Shown here in pieces: positions 1 to 4,191 of a DNA stretch of 6,984 bases. The translations under genes were made by a program, and so were the position numbers. The notes beneath the pieces were generated by a model. That model did no database searches, was not told the origin of the DNA, and was given only the letters and a program-made list of their open reading frames with translations. The stretch is from an uncultured Pseudomonadota bacterium. Its GTDB lineage: Bacteria; Pseudomonadota; Gammaproteobacteria; Methylococcales; Methylomonadaceae. How positions within the stretch are numbered: the first letter of the stretch is position 1; each line of letters begins with the position of its first letter. Location of the stretch: contig CAIZCB010000104.1 of the NCBI GenBank assembly GCA_903931355.1, forward strand, positions 1 through 6,984, in the 5' to 3' direction.

Positions 1-48
1 ATTAAGGCTTGGTTAGTTGTTTGTGTAAATAATCGCTAATCCAAAGCC
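1..48. repeat. Diverged direct repeat, copy 1
   Basis: This segment aligns with 140-188 at 41 of 48 positions plus one single-base indel. All seven mismatches are transitions (T or G here, C or A in the other copy). Read on the minus strand it keeps the stop codon and a KQL-KP-like coding tail of the second permease gene. The similarity ends beyond the CCAAAGCC block. Confidence 0.75.
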
Positions 49-118
49 AATCTTTTTGGTAGGCACGAATAAGCGTCAGCGTTTCGGGCACTCGAAGCCC
101 ATCAGCCAGCAAAGCCAT
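2..118 (-). CDS. Doubtful 38-aa ORF after the ABC operon
   Basis: An ATG at 118 opens a 38-codon frame ending in TAA at 2-4. It starts 22 nt after the stop of the second permease gene, a spacing that fits an operon. The peptide begins MALLADGLRVPETLTL, has an aromatic stretch (QKDWLWISDY) and ends LHKQLTKP. I recognise no family. The last eight residues resemble the permease C-terminus (LRKQLAKP), because the last ~48 bp are a diverged copy of the permease 3' end; a one-base indel shifts the frame further upstream. No convincing ribosome binding site precedes the ATG. It may be a real small protein, but I find a rearrangement scar or the remnant of a duplicated permease gene equally likely. 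Confidence 0.25.
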   Translation of the reverse strand: MALLADGLRVPETLTLIRAYQKDWLWISDYLHKQLTKP

Positions 119-139
119 TAGCTTAGCTGGCCTAATTGA

Positions 140-188
140 ATTAAGGCTTAGCTAGTTGCTTGCGTAAACAAACCACTAATCCAAAGCC
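140..188. repeat. Diverged direct repeat, copy 2 (permease 3' end)
   Basis: This is the partner of the repeat at 1-48, lying over the last codons and stop of the second permease gene. The copies are 139-140 bp apart. This copy is in its native coding context (GFGLVVCLRKQLAKP then stop), so it is the likelier source. Confidence 0.75.
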
Positions 189-1475
189 CAGCAAAGCAAC
201 TGTTAATAGTTTTATTAAGCTCAAACCATTAGCCGTTGCGGTCAAACTCTGTGGATTAAAACTCGGCATTGCTTGGTAATCGGCAGGGCTTAATTTATCG
301 CCAGCCATTAAATGCGGGACAAAATACTCGCGCCATTGGTCTTCAAACTGATTCACCAAATCAATAAATCCGGCATAGCGCGGTGCATCAATTCCTGCTA
401 GTTGGTCGGCGCTTAATACCACGCTTAAAGCCGGTGACAAAAAGCCATAGCGCTGCATAAATTCAAATTGCGTTTGTCTGACCGCATAGAATTGACGTTG
501 CAAAGGTCTAACTTTTTGGTCTTGGATTTGATTAGCCGGTAAGCCCATCACTTGTCTGGGCACGGTTGACCAATCGCTTGGCACTTTGATGTTGGGATGT
601 TGTTGATACCAGTCGAGTAATAAAGTATCGCGTTGTTTATTAACTTCGGCATCAATACTTCGACCGGCGACAATCGCGGTTAATCGAGATGGCATCGGCT
701 GTTGCAAATTCGCTGCCCAGCTTAAACCCGCTGGTATGGCAAAAGTGGTAATTAACCAAATCCCCAGCATCGCTAAACCTGCCGCTGCTGACGATATCGG
801 CAATAAAATCATTAATGCAATTAAGGCCAGCCATGCTAATGAAAAGCTGGTCAGTATCGCTAACCAATTGATTAAGCTACTGACATCACTGCCAGAATCC
901 AAGCCAAATGCCAACACAGAGGCGAAACCGGCTAATAAAATCACCGCCAGCCAGCGGATAGCTAAACCTGCAAACACCAACCGCCAAGGCTTAGCCATTT
1001 GTGCACAAACCAAGCGCCAGCTCCCGCGTTCGCGATCTTCTTGCACCAGTCCGTAACTCAGGCCAATCAAGGTTAGCGGCAACAATAAAACCAAGACTGT
1101 CGCAAAATCTGGCAAGCCTAATTCGCGTAATAAGGGATTAAACAAGGCATCACTATTACGACCATCGTTGTAACGGCTACGGGTCAAAATCCGGATTTCA
1201 GGATTGAGTAAATCAAACTGGCGAACGCTTAACGCTAAGCCGCCTAATGCCGGTAAATCCGCCCAAGGTTCAGGGGTAGACGAGGAATTTTGTAGCTTTT
1301 CGAGGCTGTTTTGCCCGTGTTGTTGATGCTGAACGCTACGTTGCCGAAATTCACTGGCAGATAGTCCGGCCCAAATCGCCGAGCTTGCTAATAAAACCAA
1401 AAATACCGCTAACACCCAATGATTTAATGGATTGCGTAAAAAACGCAGGCTTTCAACTTTTAATAATTGCTTCAT
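141..1475 (-). CDS. ABC-2-type permease subunit 2, DUF3526-like
   Basis: An inner-membrane permease of 444 aa, predicted to form the transmembrane part of an ABC transporter with the adjacent permease and ATPase. A first membrane helix lies at about residues 20-40 after a short cytoplasmic start (MKQLLKVESLRFLRNP). A ~85-residue external loop follows, then a cluster of four helices (about 126-246), a second large external segment (about 250-410) and a final helix near 415-435 before a basic tail (LRKQLAKP). The EDRERGSWRL stretch after helix 2 matches the conserved acidic/basic motif at the cytoplasmic end of that helix in ABC-2 and DUF3526 permeases. I chose the ATG at 1475: it overlaps the upstream stop as ATGA and has GGAG nine bases upstream. 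An ATG at 1556 would run 85 bp into the upstream gene. The substrate is not evident from sequence; the family assignment is by pattern, without a search. Confidence 0.85.
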   Translation of the reverse strand: MKQLLKVESLRFLRNPLNHWVLAVFLVLLASSAIWAGLSASEFRQRSVQHQQHGQNSLEKLQNSSSTPEPWADLPALGGLALSVRQFDLLNPEIRILTRSRYNDGRNSDALFNPLLRELGLPDFATVLVLLLPLTLIGLSYGLVQEDRERGSWRLVCAQMAKPWRLVFAGLAIRWLAVILLAGFASVLAFGLDSGSDVSSLINWLAILTSFSLAWLALIALMILLPISSAAAGLAMLGIWLITTFAIPAGLSWAANLQQPMPSRLTAIVAGRSIDAEVNKQRDTLLLDWYQQHPNIKVPSDWSTVPRQVMGLPANQIQDQKVRPLQRQFYAVRQTQFEFMQRYGFLSPALSVVLSADQLAGIDAPRYAGFIDLVNQFEDQWREYFVPHLMAGDKLSPADYQAMPSFNPQSLTATANGLSLIKLLTVALLGFGLVVCLRKQLAKP

Positions 1476-2887
1476 GGCTTTAATCTCCGAGCGGCCAAGA
1501 TTAATAAACTTAACGCTGCGGCCAACCAAGCCGCTAAAACCACTAAATCGAGCCAAGCGGTCGTTAGCGCAAATTGCCAGTTAGGTGGGCTGTAGTTAAA
1601 CGCTTCGACGCTATGCCAATCTAAATTATCGCCTTCGGCATTGCGTTGGGTGCCTTGGCTGCGTTGTCTGTCCCAATCGTCGGTTAAGCCAATGAAATAA
1701 TGACGATATTGTTCGGCGGCATCATCAAAATGGTATTGATGGCGTAAATCCATGCCAGCTAAAGTCATTGATAATGAGCGCATGGCAATTGTTGGGCCTA
1801 AGCAGGAGGCTAAATGGCTTAAGGCTTGTTGTTGCTGGAAGCTGTCACGCAATTTGCCAAAGTGTAAGTCGTGAACTTTGCTGGCGTATTCGTCATTAAA
1901 ATGCCGCAACAAAGCGGTGTAACCCAAGGGTAAATCTTCGGGACGTTCAACGCCGTATTGTTGTAAAACTTGTTGTTTGAAAGCAGCTTCACGGGCTTTG
2001 GCGTTGCCGTCGTTATCCAAGCCATTTTGAATGTCATGGTGTATCGCTTGCCAAAATTGGGTGGCTTCAGGGCTAGGTTGCAAGCTTTCAGCAACCGCTG
2101 CACCAATGCGTGGTGCGACTAAAACACTGGCCAGCCAAAACGCCACCAGACTAAATAACACCGCGCGACTACTCGGTAAAGCGGCAGACACCGCCATCGA
2201 TAAGGCGGCAAAAATCGCGTAATAGCTTAAAAATCCCAAGCTTAAAATCAGCATTCTGCTCAAATCGTCGCTATTCAAGCTGAATTGATAAGCCAAAATT
2301 GACAGCGAAACCAGCACTGCAGGGCTTAGTACCAACACAAATGCGCTTAATAAGCCTATAAATTTGCCAAACAATAACTGTTTGCCAGAAATGCCTAAGC
2401 AATGCAGCATCCGCAAAGTGCCTTGTTCGCGTTCTTGGCTGATGGCGTTAAAAGCTAAGGCAATCATCATCAAAGGTAATAGGGCATACAACACAAAAGC
2501 CGCTGTCATTTGCCCAAAGCGACCGGATAAAGTTTGATCGGCGGCGGGGGTGTGGCGGTTTAAGTTGCGTTTATGTGGCTCTAACCAAAGCGATTGGCCG
2601 GTAAACGGTCGCAAACCGGGATCTATTGCCGCCAAGGCTAAATCAGGTTTGAAAACATAAATCCCAAAATGCGCGGCGGAATGAGGGTTTTTAACCCCTT
2701 GGTTATCCCATTGCTGGCGAACATCGGCGCCAATCGCTTGTTTTTCGGCCTGAATTTGTTGGTATTCAGCGCTGGAGGCGAGGAAAAAGCCGCTGAGCAA
2801 GATAAAGATTGATAGCGCCAAGACTAAAAAACGACCATCGCGCAATAGCGACAGTATTTCTTTTTTTACGATTGCGATAATCATCAT
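1472..2887 (-). CDS. ABC-2-type permease subunit 1, DUF3526-like
   Basis: An inner-membrane permease of 471 aa, paralogous in layout to the next gene. Helix 1 is at about 20-38. An external loop (40-125) contains the stretch NPHSAAHFGIYVFKPDLAL followed by DPGL and WLEPH, which I associate with this DUF3526/NosY-like ABC permease group. Helix 2 (about 128-148) ends in SQEREQGTLRML, the usual cytoplasmic coupling motif. Three further helices run to about residue 260. A ~180-residue external domain follows, rich in His and aromatics (for example HDLHFGKLRD, LRHQYHFDD, NYSPPNWQF), then a C-terminal helix and basic tail (ARRLKP). The start overlaps the ATPase stop. Two ATGs are in tandem (2887 and 2884); GAGG lies 3 nt from the first and 6 nt from the second, so 2884 may be the true start. 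It probably pairs with the downstream permease as a heterodimer. Whether it exports, imports or transfers metal or protein is unknown. Confidence 0.87.
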   Translation of the reverse strand: MMIIAIVKKEILSLLRDGRFLVLALSIFILLSGFFLASSAEYQQIQAEKQAIGADVRQQWDNQGVKNPHSAAHFGIYVFKPDLALAAIDPGLRPFTGQSLWLEPHKRNLNRHTPAADQTLSGRFGQMTAAFVLYALLPLMMIALAFNAISQEREQGTLRMLHCLGISGKQLLFGKFIGLLSAFVLVLSPAVLVSLSILAYQFSLNSDDLSRMLILSLGFLSYYAIFAALSMAVSAALPSSRAVLFSLVAFWLASVLVAPRIGAAVAESLQPSPEATQFWQAIHHDIQNGLDNDGNAKAREAAFKQQVLQQYGVERPEDLPLGYTALLRHFNDEYASKVHDLHFGKLRDSFQQQQALSHLASCLGPTIAMRSLSMTLAGMDLRHQYHFDDAAEQYRHYFIGLTDDWDRQRSQGTQRNAEGDNLDWHSVEAFNYSPPNWQFALTTAWLDLVVLAAWLAAALSLLILAARRLKP

Positions 2888-3603
2888 AAGCCTCGTGCAT
2901 GAGCCAGATATTTAGCTTCCAGTTCGTCATGGGCGACGCTGTGAGCATCAAACTCTTCAACTAAGCGACCGGTTTTCATAATCCCAATTCGATCCGCGAC
3001 TTGTTTGGCGTTAAACAAATCATGGGTGGCCATCAGTACCGCCATGCCGCTATCGGCAGCGTTGCGAATTCGTTGGGCAAAATCGTTGGCAGCGCTGGGG
3101 TCTAATCCAGAGGTCGGTTCATCTAACAGCATCACCTTGGCTTGTTTCGCATCGGCAATCGCTAAACCGACTTTTTGCCGCATCCCTTTCGAATACATAG
3201 CAACGCGTTTGTGATGGGCATCGGCTTGTAAGCCTGTGCCATTCAGCAACTCAGTCGCTTGTTGCTTATTTAAATGAATACCAGCCAAGGTGCAGAAAAA
3301 ACTCAGATTTTCCAAGCCGCTCATGTAATCGTACAAGGCGACGTTTTCCGGTAAATACGCCAGCTTGGCGCGAACCGCCTCTGGGTTTTGTTGTGGCGTT
3401 TCGCCGTCAATCAGCACTTGGCCGCTAGTCGGCAAATTGAAACCTAGAAAAGTGGCGATGGTTGAGGTTTTACCAGCACCATTACCACCGAGCATGGCGT
3501 AAACACAGCCAGCCGGCACCGAGAGATTGAGATTATCGATGGCTTGATGGGATTTGTAGTGAACAACTAAATTAACAGCTTGAAGCAAAGGTGGGTGAGA
3601 CAT
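2884..3603 (-). CDS. ABC transporter ATP-binding protein
   Basis: The 239-aa cytoplasmic nucleotide-binding subunit that powers the two permeases encoded after it. All core motifs are present: Walker A GGNGAGKT (39-46), a Q-loop position occupied by Glu in YLPEN (83-87), a signature loop YSKGMRQ (137-143) in place of LSGGQ, Walker B VMLLDEPTSGLD (157-168, catalytic Glu162) and the H-loop histidine in ATHD (His194). The Glu in the Q-loop and the S-K-G-M-R-Q signature are typical of ATPases that serve ABC-2 permeases, including NosF and CcmA/drug-type groups. Length is normal for the family. It is the first gene of the minus-strand operon; its stop overlaps the next start (ATGA), suggesting coupled translation. 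The ATG at 3603 fits the usual short N-terminus, but no clear Shine-Dalgarno sequence precedes it (ATCACA-ATG). Confidence 0.95.
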   Translation of the reverse strand: MSHPPLLQAVNLVVHYKSHQAIDNLNLSVPAGCVYAMLGGNGAGKTSTIATFLGFNLPTSGQVLIDGETPQQNPEAVRAKLAYLPENVALYDYMSGLENLSFFCTLAGIHLNKQQATELLNGTGLQADAHHKRVAMYSKGMRQKVGLAIADAKQAKVMLLDEPTSGLDPSAANDFAQRIRNAADSGMAVLMATHDLFNAKQVADRIGIMKTGRLVEEFDAHSVAHDELEAKYLAHARGL

Positions 3604-3676
3604 TGTGATTGTTGGTCTGTGATGTTGAAAAATAGGCTTTTGCTGATAGTAACAATCAGCGGCTATTAATTAGCTA

Positions 3677-3692
3677 AGCAATAATTGTTCCA
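3677..3692 (-). promoter_or_regulatory. Sigma-54-type promoter for the ABC operon
   Basis: On the minus strand this reads TGGAAC-AATTA-TTGCT, against the sigma-54 consensus TGGCAC-N5-TTGCW: one mismatch in the -24 box and a perfect -12 box. The invariant GG and GC are exactly ten bases apart. Predicted transcription starts near 3666, leaving a leader of about 63 nt before the ATPase start. It is the weaker of the two divergent elements and could be chance in AT-rich DNA. Confidence 0.5.
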
Positions 3693-3765
3693 CATTTATC
3701 AGGCCGCTATTAATCACTAATAAGCATCGTTGCCTAGCCGAAACACTGTTTTTTCCCTGAAAAAC

Positions 3766-3781
3766 TGTGGCATATCACACA
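3766..3781. promoter_or_regulatory. Putative operator/enhancer site 1
   Basis: TGTGGCATATCACACA, 14 of 16 bases identical to site 3 and symmetric at 12 of 16 positions. It lies about 75 bp upstream of the minus-strand -24 element, a usual place for a sigma-54 activator site. The outer arms resemble TGTG-N8-CACA sites of the CRP/FNR family, so the binding protein cannot be named. Confidence 0.45.
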
Positions 3782-3865
3782 CTTTTGGTCTTGAAATGGC
3801 ATTTTTGGTGTTTTTTGCCCTGCTTTTAGCCAATAAAAAGTCAGATTTACGGTGTTTTTATAGGA

Positions 3866-3878
3866 AAAAGGCTTGATT
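3866..3878 (-). promoter_or_regulatory. Possible IHF site
   Basis: On the minus strand AATCAAGCCTTTT matches the IHF consensus WATCAA-N4-TTR at all but the last position. It lies among the palindromes between the two putative sigma-54 promoters, where DNA bending would be useful. A one-mismatch hit in AT-rich DNA is weak evidence. Confidence 0.2.
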
Positions 3879-3911
3879 ACTAGGTCAATCAGCGAAAAAT
3901 ACAAATTAAAC

Positions 3912-3927
3912 TGTGTTATTTAACCTA
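3912..3927. promoter_or_regulatory. Putative operator/enhancer site 2 (degenerate)
   Basis: TGTGTTATTTAACCTA matches site 3 at 12 of 16 positions. Its left arm with the preceding C (CTGTGTTAT, 3911-3919) is the exact inverse complement of 3952-3960 in site 3. The start-to-start distance to site 3 is 32 bp, about three helical turns, which would place two bound dimers on the same DNA face. Confidence 0.35.
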
Positions 3928-3943
3928 AAAATAAATGGTGATT

Positions 3944-3959
3944 TGTGTCATATAACACA
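3944..3959. promoter_or_regulatory. Putative operator/enhancer site 3
   Basis: TGTGTCATATAACACA is the best of the three related sites: 14 of 16 positions are symmetric about the centre. It lies about 140 bp upstream of the plus-strand -24 box, roughly -165 to -180 from the predicted transcription start, a typical enhancer position for sigma-54 activators. Confidence 0.5.
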
Positions 3960-4097
3960 GCTTAATTATTAAAGCGTATCAATAGCAGGTTTAAAAAATC
4001 CAACATCATTAATATTTATATTACTAAAGTAGATAAGCATATGATTATACGGGGATATTGTTGTGGCGGTATCCGATAACACTTAAAAGGCTTTAAA

Positions 4098-4114
4098 TTG
4101 GCATGGTATTTGCA
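4098..4114 (+). promoter_or_regulatory. Sigma-54 promoter for the copper receptor gene
   Basis: TTGGCATG-GTAT-TTGCA matches the sigma-54 consensus YTGGCACG-N4-TTGCW at every conserved position but one (CATG for CACG). GG (4100-4101) and GC (4112-4113) are separated by exactly ten bases. Transcription would start near 4125, giving a leader of about 65 nt before the receptor gene. I see no comparably good sigma-70 promoter adjacent to the gene. Confidence 0.7.
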
Positions 4115-4179
4115 TTATTACAACTGATTGTTGTGTCAATGCCAAAAACATTGGCCCAATCGCATTTGTTAACTGCAAT

Positions 4180-4184
4180 GAGGA
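4180..4184 (+). promoter_or_regulatory. Ribosome binding site deciding the receptor start
   Basis: GAGGA lies 7 nt before the TTG at 4192 but only 1 nt before the in-frame GTG at 4186. Normal spacing therefore favours TTG as the start. No in-frame ATG is near; the ATGs at 4178 and 4184 are in another frame that stops at 4195. Confidence 0.6.
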
Positions 4185-4191
4185 TGTGCCA

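Larger units (their letters stand above)
3604..4191. other. Divergent control region, no gene
   Basis: About 590 bp between the two divergent transcription units, with no convincing ORF. It contains a sigma-54-type element facing each way, three related near-palindromes between them, one IHF-like match and an AT-rich stretch at about 3995-4050. A 6-bp hairpin (GCTGAT/ATCAGC, 3642-3660) would sit near the 5' end of the ABC transcript if the minus promoter is right. The length and density of motifs suggest regulation by a distant activator. Confidence 0.7.

Noticed and set aside
736..1056. Open frame of 106 codons on the plus strand
   Set aside because: It is antisense to the well-supported permease gene, its protein has low complexity (Ala/Lys/Asn), and there is no family signature.
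1476..1556. Longer start (ATG 1556) for permease 2
   Set aside because: It would overlap the upstream permease gene by 85 bp. The ATG at 1475 has a GGAG site and the same ATGA coupling seen at the other junction, and it gives the usual permease N-terminus.
3662..3859. Short direct repeats 44 bp apart (GCTATTAAT at 3662/3706; GGTGTTTTT at 3807/3851)
   Set aside because: The sequences between and around the copies do not align, so a tandem duplication is not supported; nine-base matches in AT-rich DNA are expected by chance.
3766..3959. Calling the palindromes CRP sites
   Set aside because: The TGTG-N8-CACA arms resemble CRP sites, but the conserved inner bases are T/A rather than A/T (TGTGT, not TGTGA), and the setting between sigma-54-type elements fits another activator equally well.
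4125..4191. Riboswitch or attenuator in the receptor leader
   Set aside because: Only 5-bp pairings (CAATG/CATTG, AATGC/GCATT) are visible and no known riboswitch core is recognisable.
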